DNA of 64,000 nucleotides from Tulasnella sp. 424 (GCA_019633425.1 WSUB01000010.1:186001-250000); one strand, 5' to 3'; positions 24,225 through 34,858 are shown, numbered from the stretch's first letter. Numbers and translations: made by a program. The notes: generated by a model from the letters alone, not told the origin.

Positions 24225-25063
24225 AATGCAACCCCTGCCGCGCGTGGAATCCAACGGAACGGCCACCGCTGGGAAACGGATGGAGACCAGTGTAATCCAC
24301 TGGTAGGGCCCCGCCTGGAAGCCAGTGATCATTCCTCTGGAATCCAGCCCCTCGCGCTCCGGATGCCACCTCAGCGGTGGGCATGAAGTACGGTCCTGGT
24401 ACTATGTGTACGCAGGGAGCACAGATCACTTCCGAGCTATAAATGCAACCCGGCCGTAGTAGCACAAAATTTCCATTAGTAGGGACAACACAGTGGCCGA
24501 ACACTTGCTAGTAGATACTAGATACATGGATGCAATATCGATGTTAGATATTAAAAATTCGTAGTAGCTACAGAAATGGAGATCCACTAAACCAAACTCG
24601 CTTGCAACCTGTCCGGCGAGGCCAGCCTAAACGTGCTAAAGACAGAGTAAGGAAGGGTATGGAAAGTGCTCGGTGACTCGCTTTAGATTTGTTCACTTTG
24701 CTGGGTTTGTTGGGATGCGAGAGGAGTGGAGGGGGTAACGTTGGGCTGCGCGACAGTATTGTTGCCAGTTGGAGTTCAAGTTAGTGTTGGATGAATTGGA
24801 TGTTAAGTCGAGAGTTTACACGCAGCTAGCTTGTTAATTTACGCGTGCGCCATGTTGAGTATATTCACCATTCCAAGTGACGAGCCCAGGGGAGCTTTCA
24901 CCTGGGTTCCAATAAATCCGCCGACATCCACCCTTTTTGGTGACGCCGGAGTGGGCACATCTATGATCTGAGTCTCACTGAGCCGTTCGCTGGAGTCCAC
25001 GTGAGCCGCTGGAATCCAGGGTTGCCTCCCCACCTGGTTTCCACACGCGGTCGGGGTCGCAGT
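24225..25063. mobile_element. 839-bp non-autonomous DNA transposon with terminal inverted repeats
   Basis: The segment is absent from the paralogous unit, where AGAAGTATGCGCGCAG is uninterrupted. Here it is flanked by direct GTAT copies (24221-24224 and 25064-25067), a 4-bp target duplication. The ends are imperfect inverted repeats of about 27 bp: left TGCAACCCCTGCCGCGCGTG, right (reverse complement) TGCGACCCCGACCGCGTGTG, then GGAAWCCA in both. GGAATCCA-type motifs recur in subterminal positions (about 24347 and 25009), and the left terminal motif AAATGCAACCC recurs internally near 24437. No transposase-like frame is present, so it must have been moved in trans. It sits about 440 bp upstream of the copy-1 monooxygenase start. 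Superfamily not assigned. Confidence 0.75.
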
Positions 25064-25377
25064 GTATGCTCGCATAATTGCGAGGTGAAGACATCGTCAT
25101 CGAAGTCCATCACGTTAGTCGAGGATGGGCCGAGCTTGCCACAAGGGGAAGCCGCCGGCCCGGGATCGGTGTATTCAATCCGCAGTCGCTTTAGAGACCG
25201 GAAACCAGCCAGAATAAAATAGCTAGCACAAGGCTGCAAAGACTGCAGGGTATAGGATATCGTGCGGGTATGGAGATCGAGAATTGATGGCGGAACACGG
25301 GGAAGTGGCGTCGGACCCACACATCGAACCGATAACAGAGCGCGTGAGCTCAAAGGAAACCGACGGCAACCTCTGGG

Positions 25378-25598
25378 GTGACAGCTCAAGCAGCGTCGTT
25401 AATCGCCAAAGCATCGCGGATAATAAGACGGTATATTCTTTTGCTCTGGTAGCTCCCAGCCACTCATTGGCGCGCGTTCTAGGTCACTTCTCGGCTCATC
25501 AGTCGTGAGCTCTCAATACATGTCAAAAAGTCAGTTCAGATGTAGCTTGTAAACAAGGCGTATCTAAACGAGCACCCAACTCAGCCAGCTGGCTTTCT
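25378..25598 (+). pseudogene. POLD3 5'-end relic (exons 1, 2 and start of 3)
   Basis: Colinear with the start of intact POLD3 at 27969-28199. The start codon is lost (ATGGCA is GTGACA here), the first donor is changed (GTATGT to GTATAT), and 9 bp are missing inside exon 2 (before the AAAAAGTCAG donor). Homology stops abruptly a few bases into exon 3, at the duplication junction. It cannot encode a polymerase subunit and is a passenger of the monooxygenase duplication. Confidence 0.88.
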
Positions 25599-25699
25599 GT
25601 CGACAAGGATACCACTTAGACGGTGTGCCTTGTCGGGTGCTGGAAAAACTGGCTCACCTGGTCTTGGTGACCTTTTCGCGTTGCCAAGGTATTGCGCGT

Positions 25700-27234
25700 T
25701 TAGCTTGGAACGCATTGCGAGTAGAAGGCGTTGCTGTAGGTGCAGGTATATCCAGAAACACACTGGGAAAAAAAAAGGGGGGGGGGGTTCAAGAGTTGAG
25801 CCTTCGCACTTGGACCACGGAAGGAAGGACACTTACAGTAGTCGCACCAGTCCAGCCAGAACCGCCGCATTGAGCGTAAGCAGAAGCGACTGAGGAGCTG
25901 CCAGTAGTGGTGCTGGTCTTTGTGGTGGTAGTGGTCGTCGAGGTGCGAGGTGTGGTGGTGGTTGACGATGCCTTTGTCGTCGTCGTCGTCGTCGTCGTGG
26001 TGCTGCCTCGGGTGGTGGTCGTAGAGGATGCCTTGGTAGTTGTCGTCGTCGTGGACGAGGTCCGAGCGGTGGTGGTGCTAGTGGCGGAACCTCCGCTGAA
26101 GTACAGGGATGGACCAGGGATGGGATAAGCCACGCCTGATTGAAGGTTGTTGGGGTTCCAAAGAGGCCAGACCAGACCAGGAGTGGTGCCGTCGTAAGCA
26201 CCCGGGAAGGCGACAAGGTTGCTTCCAGAAGGTGTAACGGAGCCAGACCCCGTCACTTCGATTTGAATGCAAGACGGGTATGATTGCGCTCCAGGGTAAC
26301 TGTCGAACAGAAGGGTTAGCGGCAGTCAGGGTGAATGATGCATCCATCCCCTTACGTGTAGCTGCTGTGAAGAGCGATGATTTCGTGTCTGATGATGTAT
26401 TGGCCGGGAGCCAGGCTAGCTGGGATCGTGAAGGAATACCTATTTCCATCAGCGATGAGCTTAATGGCCGCCCAGGTGTTGGTTGAGAGGTCGAGGCCAG
26501 CCTCGTCAATCTTGAACCAAACGGCACTAAAAGGCACAGCACGCACATACTCAGCCATAGTCGTATCTAGAAGTTGGATTTGACTTACGAAGTGCCAGGC
26601 AACCAGCTAGTGACCGACGATCCGCTTGGAACTTTAGCCATGTAGGTGATGATGGGCTATAAAATTTATCAGATTGGGACAATTCTTTCGATAAGCAGGT
26701 TCCTTACACCACTGCAAAATTCGAAGCGGACGTTAGAGCAAGAACATGTGGTCTGGCAGAGGGCGGACGCGAACGTACATGTGGGTATCAGGCCAATCAG
26801 TCCATTGCAAAGTAACAGTTGATCCAGCCGGTGCCGGCGTAGCGTACAACGGGGCAGGTGAAGATCCGATTACACCTCCGTCTGACCATCTGTGAAGGCG
26901 CCCTCGCGATATCAGAAGCGATCTAGCTGTCATTAAATAAAAGAGTCTCACCCATTGCACTGAATGTCGATCAAACTCATATCAGTAACGGGACCATTAC
27001 CAGGAATAGCGCGAATGATTCTCTCAGGTGGTGGTGAGTAATAGCTAAACAGATACGGGGAAAGCGTTAACGACGCTCTCGAGCAGATCTGGAGCTGGCG
27101 GCCACTCACGGATCGGTGTAAGGCAGGTAACCGGTATAATTCGTGCCCCCAATGAGCGCGGAGGCGACATATCCATGGGCGGCAACTTGGGTGGCAGCAG
27201 CGAGGGCGCCGAGTGATGCAATGATGGACTTCAT
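25700..27234 (-). CDS. AA9 lytic polysaccharide monooxygenase with CBM1 (copy 2)
   Basis: Tandem paralogue of the gene at 22275-23781. ATG 27234; signal peptide [19 protein letters not shown] followed by His1 in [11 protein letters not shown]. Catalytic landmarks are [28 protein letters not shown] and AQSYPSCIQ. The Thr-rich linker is slightly longer and carries extra Lys/Pro ([17 protein letters not shown]), so the cellulose-binding module may reach differently. The CBM1 again depends on splicing of the last intron, giving [12 protein letters not shown] joined to CVSGYTC and ending TAA at 25700. No frameshift or stop was seen. It is head-to-head with POLD3, separated by about 730 bp. Differential expression of the two copies is plausible because copy 1 has a transposon in its upstream region. 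Confidence 0.92.
25768..25787. repeat. A9 G11 homopolymer in CBM1 intron of copy 2
   Basis: Same position relative to the CBM1 exon as the A12 G14 run in copy 1. It forms the coding-strand polypyrimidine tract before the splice acceptor. Confidence 0.88.
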
Positions 27235-27968
27235 GGCTAGGGAAAGGTCGAGCTGAAGTGAGAGCTTGATGAAAAGGCATTCAAATCGCAAGCCTTATAT
27301 GCTGTCTGCCAAGAGGCTTTTACCGAGAAATGCGTCAAAAATAGCCATTCTCTCACGGAGTTGGTTTTAAAGGAAATATCTCCGTTTAGGGATGGCAAAA
27401 TGGAAGTCGAAGCCATGGAGCAATGTCGAAAAAGAGCGACCAGACCTTGGTCTCGCTATGTCACGCAGTTTTCTCTGGATCGAAGAAGGCTTCTCGTTGA
27501 ACCATTTTCGCCGCATGCTGGCATATTCGCTACAGCGAATGGTTTTTCTCCGGTCGGATGGGGTCCGAAGTTCATGCCATTGGTTAGCGACACGACCGGA
27601 GATTCGCCGTCATGGCTGGTCTCCTCGTCGTGAACAGAAAGATTGGTGGATTTTGATCGGAAGACCTGCCAGAAGTATGCGCGCAGCATTGCGAGGCGAA
27701 GCCGTCGTCATCGAAGTCCATCACTCGAGCCGAGTTTGCCAGAAGGGGAAGCCGCCGGGATCGGTATATTAAATCCGCAGTCACTTTAAAGACCAGAATT
27801 CAGCTCAAATAAACCCCCTATTAGAGGACTCCAGGGACTGCAGGGTATGGGATATCGCGTGGGTAGGATGGTGGAACACGGGGAGGTGGCGTCGGACTCG
27901 CACGTCGAAAACGCCTTGTCCGATAGCAGGGCGCGTTAGTCCAAAACAAAACGACAGCAACCTCTGGG
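27235..27968. promoter_or_regulatory. bidirectional promoter region between monooxygenase 2 and POLD3
   Basis: Both genes start from here in opposite directions. The segment contains the empty site of the transposon found in the left copy (AGAAGTATGCGC, about 27672). A 1.6-kb counterpart with the insertion lies at 23782-25377. On the monooxygenase side an AGCCTTATATGC motif lies about 60 bp upstream of the ATG (27292-27302); the left copy has AAGCTTTATATG at the same place. It is a possible TATA-like element. Confidence 0.5.
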
Positions 27969-30279
27969 ATGGCAGCTCAAGCAGCGTCGTTAATCACCAA
28001 AAGTATCGCGGATAATAAGATTGTATGTTATTTTGCTCTGGTCGCTTCCAAGCCACTCATTCGCGCGCGCGTTCTAGGTCACTTTCCGACTTGTCAGTCG
28101 CGAGCTCTCAATACATGTCAACGAAGCCAAAAAGTCAGTTCAGATGCAGCTCGTTAACGAGGCATATCTAAATGAGCGCCCAACTCAGCCAGCTAGCTTC
28201 CTACTACTCTGCTAGCAAGGGGTCGGGCAACTCTGTCTACGCTACATTCCTTGTCTCCGGAGAGGCTGCCATCGCGCCACCGCCTCAATCGCAGGATGCT
28301 TCATCTATGGACACATCAGATACTGCTGAACCCGGGTCGCCGCAGACACTGGAGCGACGTATTGTCTTGACTGGGGAAGACGAGTTAGACGGTGAGTACC
28401 ATCATCTCACCACTCAAACGCGGAGCTTGACGCGTTTGGCATATAGTGATCAAATCGCAATTTGTCAACATCGTCTCCGTCCATATCTATAGTTTGGCTG
28501 CAAATCGCGTCAAAGTAAGACAGAAGATTCCTCTGACAATTTTAACGAATACTTACTATGAGACTACAGGATGCGGCTCTCCTCACTGCCTCCAGCACTA
28601 GTGTGAGAGATATTGACGGGCAACGAGGAGTGGAGCATGCAAAGCGAGTAGGCATGTTGGTCGCGCCAGACGTCAAGGTTAGTACACAGCCGCTATGCGA
28701 CCCCCGCCTTTGTCAAACTGGCGCTAACACCTGTACAGTGGACTCCAAGCACCGGAAAGACTTCAGTGCAGCCCAAGGTTCAGCCATTGAAGCCTAAGAA
28801 CTCGACCGCCGACGCTCCTCAAAGAACTACCAAACCCGAAACTCACTCCGACAAAAAACCTGGTACTCTCGACTGGAGCAAGGCGAAACCTAAAGCGGAA
28901 CCTTCCGAACCAGCGGTGTCCATTAAGAAAGATCCTTCACCTGTCCCTCCTACAAAGAAAGCTGCGCCTAAGGACTGGTTTAAACCTAAGCAAGCTGCTA
29001 CAGGTCAAGTGAAACCTGAGCAGCCCAAAACGGCTCCCGTCATGGCCGCCAAACCGGAGGTAGCCGAGGGCGGAGGTCCGCAATCGAAAACGGGACCGTC
29101 GGCGCCAGAAGGGGCTTCAATCAAAGATACGTCGTCTAAAGCAAAAGCTAGCGGGACGACGGCGAAGCCCGCTTCCAAGCAATCGACTGCTCGACCGGCG
29201 TCGAAGCAGTTCGGTTCGATGAGTGCCAAGGCCTCTTCCTCCGCTCCGGTACGTTGTGCCGAAGTGAATTGTAACTGTCGTTGCCCTGATGCCATTCGTT
29301 ACAGTCTGGTTCTAAACGAGCGACACCGTCCGTTGACTCGGAGGTGGAGGGGTCTGATAAACCGGAACGCAATGTCAAACCCAAGTTAGAATCATCTACA
29401 TCCCAGCCTCGCGTGCAGAAGGGACGTGTCCTATCCGACGACGATGAAGAGGAAGAGGAAGAACCCCCACGAAAGCCAACCAAGTCGACAAAACGCAAAT
29501 CTGAGGCTCTGACGGAAGATGAATCTGATGTTGAGGAAGGCGGAGATGGAAAGCGATCGCGCTTACGAAAAGGAGAGAATGCCGCCGAGAAGTCTCGCCG
29601 ATCGAAGGAGACTCAGGAGAGGGAGTTGAGGAAACTGGTGGAAGACGACGATGGAGGTCTGTTCGTCCTTGATGACAGGAAGCGGACTACTGATATTCGG
29701 CTACGGCGACGCAAACCAGATACCGAAATGCGAGATACAACCATCGAAGCAGACGAAGAGGATGAAGATTCCGCGCCTGAGCACGTCCCCCTAACCAAGC
29801 GCTATACGGGTATGCCCAAGAAAGAAAAGCCAAAGAAAGAGGTACCTTTTGGCATCGATGCTCCCAAAGCGCGAGGGAAGAAAACGAAGGCCCCTATTGG
29901 TAGCAACGGCAAACCTAAGCGAAAGGTAACAAAATCCAGAAGCGTTAAGTTACCCAATGGCTTCATGAGTGAGTCCTGTCCTTCCATCTCCCCTACGACC
30001 TTTCCTTACCCTCGCCCTCTCTCAGGAACGGAAGATTATTCATCCTACGAGTCTGCTTCGGATGATGAACCGATGATTAAACAAGAGGAAGGGGCAGTCA
30101 CCTCAAAGTCAGTCGTAGCCAAGAAGGGTCCATCTAAATCCAAACCAAGGGGATCCGTCTCTTCGGAAAACGATTCCAGAGCGGGTTCATCTACGGAGTC
30201 GAAACCGAAGCCGAAGCCACTAGCTAAGAAGAAGAGCACGCAGAATGGAACTCTGAACGCCTTCTTTAAGAAGGCATAG
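27969..30279 (+). CDS. POLD3: DNA polymerase delta third subunit (POLD3/Cdc27/p66-like)
   Basis: Eight exons: 27969-28022, 28078-28133, 28189-28391, 28447-28514, 28570-28677, 28739-29248, 29305-29968 and 30026-30279. All joins keep frame. The N-terminal winged-helix domain reads KSIADNKIV, TFRLVSRELSIHVNEAK and SVYATFLVSGE, then VNIVSVHIYSL, matching POLD3/Cdc27, which contacts the B-subunit (POLD2). The middle and C-terminal parts are long, Lys/Pro/Ser/Glu-rich and disordered. The last residues QNGTLNAFFKKA form a PCNA-binding (PIP-like) box; with L-x-x-F-F as the core, position 1 is Asn and the Gln is one residue further out. It acts in lagging- and leading-strand synthesis and break-induced replication. 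A start at 28172 also gives a long frame but would lose half of the winged helix. Convergent with the reductase gene, 64 bp between stops. Confidence 0.9.
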
Positions 30280-30343
30280 CCACTCCCGCTTCCATCCTCA
30301 TTTTGCTCGCCAGCTTCGCTAGCCTTTTATTAATGACATTATA

Positions 30344-31379
30344 TTATAACAAAAAGGGTATAACAGCCTTCCTGTCTTTCGGATAGTCACTGAACTTCTC
30401 ATGGTACCATCTGTGACCGCTCACTACGAATAAATGCATCAGGACCCTAATATCTCTTCGGATCGCTCGGTCTTATACTTACAAGCCCTGGGGAGCATCA
30501 ACGCTATTTCATTAATGACAAAGAGCCATGGGGGGGACTCATAAAATGGCGTTGACCAATTGGAAGCCACGCTGGCAGCTATGGCGAACCCAATCCACTC
30601 AAGCCACTCGCAGAGGTAGTTCGGATACCTGCCGAATACGTAATTAAATAAGCCAGCATGCCTCGGAGTCTCATCCGTTACGCACGATATGAACCGGTAC
30701 AAATAGCCATGCGGAACACCATATTTTGGCCGAGGCTCTTTCTTTTTGTCCGACTCGTCCTTCTGTGCGCTCCTTCGTATTGACAGCAAGACTTCATCGT
30801 GTACGATGTTGCCAATTAAGCCTGCTATGAAGAGACCAACGCCTATCCAGAAGCTGAATTTGTTCCACCCTTGCTGCTCAAGAGCGCCCGAGCTTAGCCA
30901 GGAGCCCATAAGACTACCGTTGACTACGTTGAAAACTATCGCAGCAAGTGGGATAATAAGATGAGAGCGAGATCTTGAAACTGTTCGTAGCGGCGATATT
31001 ATGGCGCGGTTGGCGTAATGTGCGACATAAAGTGCGACCAAGAGAGTGGCTGGGTGATCCCAAGGTGGCTGGAGGCCCTTTGAGAATGGAGATGTCGTGT
31101 ATGCGTATAGAAGTGTCGCCGGACCCGGCAGTTCCATTATAATCCCTGCATAGAATGTATTAATCAAGGATGGGACAAGAAGAAAAAAGGTGAACCGACG
31201 TTCTGCTTACAAGCCAGTGTCCCGTCGACGGTCAAATTTTCGACCCACACTTTGGATTTCGATAACTGGGGCGAGAAACGACCGTGAGGTGCATTCGTAA
31301 AGAATAAAATGGGGCCCAATATCGAGAAATACTGGAAGAACGTCAAAGCCCCTTCGTGACGAAGCAGGTCAGCTGTCAT
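30344..31379 (-). CDS. steroid 5-alpha-reductase-like (SRD5A family) membrane enzyme, intact copy
   Basis: Four exons: ATG 31379 (MTADLLRHEG); a second exon joined as GTLA/WIIMELPG; a third after a short intron with GTGCGT..GGCAG ends, joining YRFIS to YPNYLCEWLEWIGFA; and a last exon LSGHRWYHEKFSDYPKDRKAVIPF with TAA at 30344. Several hydrophobic segments span the ER membrane. The C-terminal block with GYLYRFIS, YPNYLCEW, PPWLFVINEIALMLPRA and HEKFSDYPKDRKAVIPF is the NADPH-binding signature of SRD5A-type 3-oxo-5-alpha-steroid 4-dehydrogenases, which reduce conjugated double bonds of steroid or polyprenol substrates. Substrate here unknown. The gene is the only one of four array copies in which every exon is open. 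It lies 64 bp from the POLD3 stop, convergently, and 450 bp from the end of the MFS gene, same strand. Confidence 0.85.
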
Positions 31380-31828
31380 TGGACGCGAACAGAATCGAAC
31401 CACATTAACCGACCTCGATACATCCAACCTGTCTCCAACGACGCCATTTCTATTCTGGCTTATTTTTCCGACAGGCAGGTTTGGGAATTTCCTCAGTAGG
31501 CTTCCCAATTTTTTGGTGAGGTCAATTCCTTAGGTAGATGCAGGATATTTCATTCCAGCGCGAAACGAACTTCCCACCCGTCGCCGATCCTGACCCCAGT
31601 CTCGGTACGATTATATCATAAAAGATACACCGGCACAGCAGCTTCGTCGTGAAATATACACATTCTAAACACGATGACATTGACAAAGCTCTTCTACAGA
31701 TGATATGCGTAACATCAGACCAACGCCCAAATTGTGGGTCCGGCGGGAACAAAGAATACTCGTACATAAGACATGAAAGCAAACGATCAAGTAGAGTTTT
31801 ACATAACGTAGCTAAAGAGAAAGAGTAC

Positions 31829-33921
31829 TCAGTAAAGTTGGAATGATCTTACGTGCTTTAGAAGATTGACATACCGGAATAATGGCGAGTCGTCTCCCAT
31901 CTCACTGAACTGAGCAGAACGTGATCGGTCGATGCCCTCCCTGGCGCAAATGGCCTCTTTCTCCTTGTTGAGGCGCCTGAAGTCCCACATAAGGAAGCAA
32001 GTAGTAGCAGTGCTGTTTTCGGTCAACGAGTTAATATCGATTGATGGTAGGGACGGGGACTGGTAAGCTCATATGACTCACGTCATGACAAGGGCACCAA
32101 TGCAAACGCCGTGTCCAGTGTAGTACCTGGGAGATTCGCGAGCCATGTAGATAAAAGATGAACAGACACCGCCGAGATTACCGATGCCTGTGGATTTAGA
32201 TATGTTTTAGTGGAAATGATGGCAATGACAAGGAATAGGTTTCCTGCTTACCGATGACCATGGCGAGGACGACACCCCTCTTCAAATCACCACCGACATT
32301 GCTTCCGATCCAGCTGATTGTAGGGGGGATAGTTGGGAAAACACCGAGGGCCGCAATCATGGCACCAGCGTATCCCGCACCGGGACTGGTCGTTCCGAGA
32401 AGGATGGCATAACCAGTGATAGCAAGTAAAGCGAAGCCAACGATGAAAGGGCCGCGTTTATGGTACTTGTCGCTATACCATCCAGAACCGACTGTGCAAA
32501 TACAGCCAGCGACGTAAGGAGGGACGGAGAGGAGTTGAGCGTGGCCGGCAGTGTACCCGAGACCGTTGATGATAGTTGGGAGGAAGAGGGAGAACGCGTA
32601 AAGAGGTATAAGGATTCCAGTGTACATGAGAATGAAGAGATAGGCCCTGTAATCCTTGAAAGCTTGCCAAACAAAGCGCTTGTCGACGTGCGTAGCAAGA
32701 CCGGGGTGATCGCGGCGGAGACGTTCGACGACATGCGCTCGTTCGTCTTCGGTCAAGAATTTAGCAGTTGCAGGATACTATCGAAGAAGCGGATCCCGCC
32801 ACTTTCAGCAATGTTTGGCAACCTTGTATTAGTCGGACACTCACGTCTTGCATGAAAAAGTATGATAAGACCGAAACGATTACCGTGATGAGTCCTTCGA
32901 TCAAGAACTATATTTTGAAATGAGTAAAGTCTCCGGGACAAACGAAATGGTGACCAAACTCACAATCCATTGCCAGCCGTGCAGCCCGGACTTCCCGTCA
33001 AGCTTGGCGATGGCTGCGGCCAGAAGACCACCGAACGCGCCCGCGATGGTTGCGGCACTGAAGAAAAGAGCGATCCGGAAAGCTTGTTCTTTCCGGCGGT
33101 ACCAGAGAGTCAAGAAGAAGTTGACACCTTTGGTACCATGGCTGGGGTCAGTATTGTCCGACCTGCCATTGCAATACACGGGCCCGTACCAGGGAAAAGA
33201 CCACCCTCTGTCAAGCCCAGGAAAAGTCGGGCAATGACGAGCCCAGTATAACTGTTGACCAAGCACATGAGGGTCATGACGATACCCCAAGCAAGCATGA
33301 CTAAGGAACAGAAGGTCAAGATGAGGTCCAAAGAGGCCAGATAATGCATGCATACTCGTCGGAACTGCGGTGGGAAAAACGGGAAGGTCAGACATAGTTG
33401 CTACAAGCAACGGGAAAAGCAACGTACTCCAAACGGAAGGGCGGGTTAACTTAAGCATGATGTTGCTGGGAACTTCCGATACAGAATAAGTACTGAGTGG
33501 GATGTCATTTCAGTACTCATTCGAACAGCAGATGCGTGGATGGCTCGTACATAAAAAATACGGCTGCGCAGACGTTGTACTCCAGCCCCTTGAGGCCGAT
33601 GTCTTTTACAAGCCCTAAGATCTTGGCATTTCCAATATTAGATCGGTCGCTGCACCCCAGTGCAAGGTGTGGTCAGTGGCAATGTTATGCTTAGCCAGAA
33701 ATCGTCGAAACTCACAGGAAAGAGAGTAGATAAAGAACTGCAACAAATGGGATGATATGATAGTCAATTTTTCTTAGCACCTTTCTGTCGTACTCGGTGT
33801 CGAAGGGGTCGTGTTCGTCGTCGTCGTTGAAGGAACCAGAATCGACATCAGGGATGGCGATTGGAACAGGTGCTTTCTCTAGCTGATTGTCATCGCGTTT
33901 CTCGGTCATCGGGGCGGACAT
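31829..33921 (-). CDS. MFS transporter, anion:cation symporter (allantoate permease/Dal5) type, copy 1
   Basis: ATG 33921 (MSAPMTEKRDD) begins an acidic cytoplasmic tail of about 50 residues. Exons join as PFVAVLYLLSFL + DRSNIGNAKILGLVKDIGL, the L-D-R-x-N-I-G-N-A motif of the Dal5/Tna1 group, then FFITYSVSEVPSNIMLKLTRPSVW, AWGIVMTLMCLVNSYTGLVIARLFLGLTEGGLFPG, FFLTLWYRRKEQ, HGWQWI, FLTEDERAHVVERLRRD, and a second half with PPYVAGCICTVGSGWYSDKYHKRGPF. Twelve membrane spans are expected at the plasma membrane. Family members import organic anions such as allantoate, nicotinate, pantothenate or biotin precursors; the substrate here is not predictable. All splice joins tested keep frame. The C-terminal reading (SPLFRYVNLLKHVRSFQLY) may be cut shorter by a final intron. 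Same strand as and upstream of the reductase gene. Confidence 0.87.
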
Positions 33922-34465
33922 GACGAGGAGCTGGTGATGAAGGGATGGGGGAGAGCGAAGACAAGGAGGGGACCGTGGGGTTTGGTAGAGCCCCACTCAT
34001 GGAGGGCATCGGGGTATAAGTATTGGCGGGGGACTCCTGGCGATGATAGCGTGTCTTTGGAGCTTCCATGTGGGTTGGGCTGTGAAGGCTCCGAAGTGAA
34101 AACCTTCAGGCGTTGAATCTTCTGAACTTCTTGGACCGCCCTCCGTGCGAGAACTGTCAGCTGACCAATGGTCTTTGCATCTTTCCGGCCCTAACCGACA
34201 ATCTCTCACCCGTCTTTTTGCTCTGACATTGGATTATCCGCCGGCTAGGACACATCGAGTGTGCACGAGGATCCGATGGGTGAAAAGAGAAGATCCATCG
34301 GTCATCGGAGAGATTACCCGAACGGAGACATTTATGCCCCCGCCGCGTGGCATACCGCCATCCAATCACTTACCCTCCAGGGGCTCACGGGGTGGGATCA
34401 GTGCCCGCATCCGAGCATCATAGCTCCGGGCCCGTCGGTCCCACACATCCCACCGTCCAACTTCA
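33922..34465. promoter_or_regulatory. upstream region of MFS copy 1
   Basis: About 540 bp that recur almost unchanged upstream of MFS copy 2 (38101-38669), so both transporters kept the same promoter. No open frame of interest. It ends at the duplication junction. Confidence 0.55.
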
Positions 34466-34858
34466 AAGAAAACGAAGGCCCCCATTGGTAGCAACGGCAA
34501 ACCTAAGCGAAAGGTAACAAAATCCAGAAGCGTTAAGTTGCCCAACGGCTTCATGAGTGAGTCCCGTCCTTCCATCTCCCCTACAACCTTTCTTTACCCT
34601 CGCCCTCTCTCGGGAACGGAAGACTATGCATCCTACGAGTCTGCTTCGGATGATGAACCGATGATAAAACAAGAGGAAGGAGCAGCTACCTCAAACTCCG
34701 TCGTGGCCAAGAAGGGTCCATCTAAATCCAAACCAAGGGGATCCGTCTCTTCGGAGAACAATTCCAGAGCGGGTTCATCGAAACCGAAGCCGAAGCCACT
34801 AGCTAAGAAGAAGAGCACGCAGAATGGAACTCTGAACGCCTTCTTTAAGAAGGCATAG
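34466..34858 (+). pseudogene. POLD3 3'-end relic (end of exon 7, intron, exon 8)
   Basis: Colinear with 29878-30279 and including the last intron and the stop. It lacks everything before about the last 140 codons. The frame is still open and the C-terminal PCNA-binding-like QNGTLNAFFKKA is unchanged; a few residues differ (TEDYASYES, NSVVAKK) and the TES repeat is shortened by three residues. There is no promoter or start in place, so I treat it as a non-functional passenger of the U1/U2 duplication. Confidence 0.88.

Larger units (their letters stand above)
22173..25598. repeat. tandem segmental duplication, left copy (AA9 unit 1)
   Basis: From TCGACCAGGATGCCACTTAG at about 22173 this segment is colinear with 25600-28200. 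It carries the AA9-CBM1 gene, its 5' flank, the intergenic promoter and the first part of POLD3, ending at about 25598 in what corresponds to the start of POLD3 exon 3. It differs from the right copy by an 839-bp inserted element and scattered substitutions. The junction GGCTTTCTGTCGACAAGG marks the passage from POLD3-like to monooxygenase 3'-flank sequence. Confidence 0.85.
25599..28200. repeat. tandem segmental duplication, right copy (AA9 unit 2)
   Basis: Colinear with the left copy from the monooxygenase 3' flank through the gene, the shared promoter and POLD3 exons 1-2. Here POLD3 continues into its remaining exons, so this copy keeps the ancestral right-hand context. The left copy differs by the transposon and by damage in its POLD3 segment. 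Confidence 0.85.
29878..34465. repeat. tandem array unit U1
   Basis: Colinear with 34466-38669. It spans POLD3 from near the end of exon 7 to its stop, the reductase gene, the MFS transporter gene and its upstream region. The right end reads GTCCAACTTC and then jumps to POLD3-like AAGAAAACGAAGG at 34466, whereas the second copy continues from the same GTCCAACTTC into unique sequence at about 38670. That defines a direct duplication of about 4.6 kb. Confidence 0.88.

Noticed and set aside
28172..28492. ATG 28172 as the POLD3 start
   Set aside because: It would cut the winged-helix domain in half; upstream exons with correct phase and matching residues exist.
30439..30490. Reductase C-terminus reading PRACKYKTERSEE
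   Set aside because: This is read-through of the last intron (donor GTAAGT); splicing to the exon beginning after TTCGTAG gives the family ending HEKFSDYPKDRKAVIPF.
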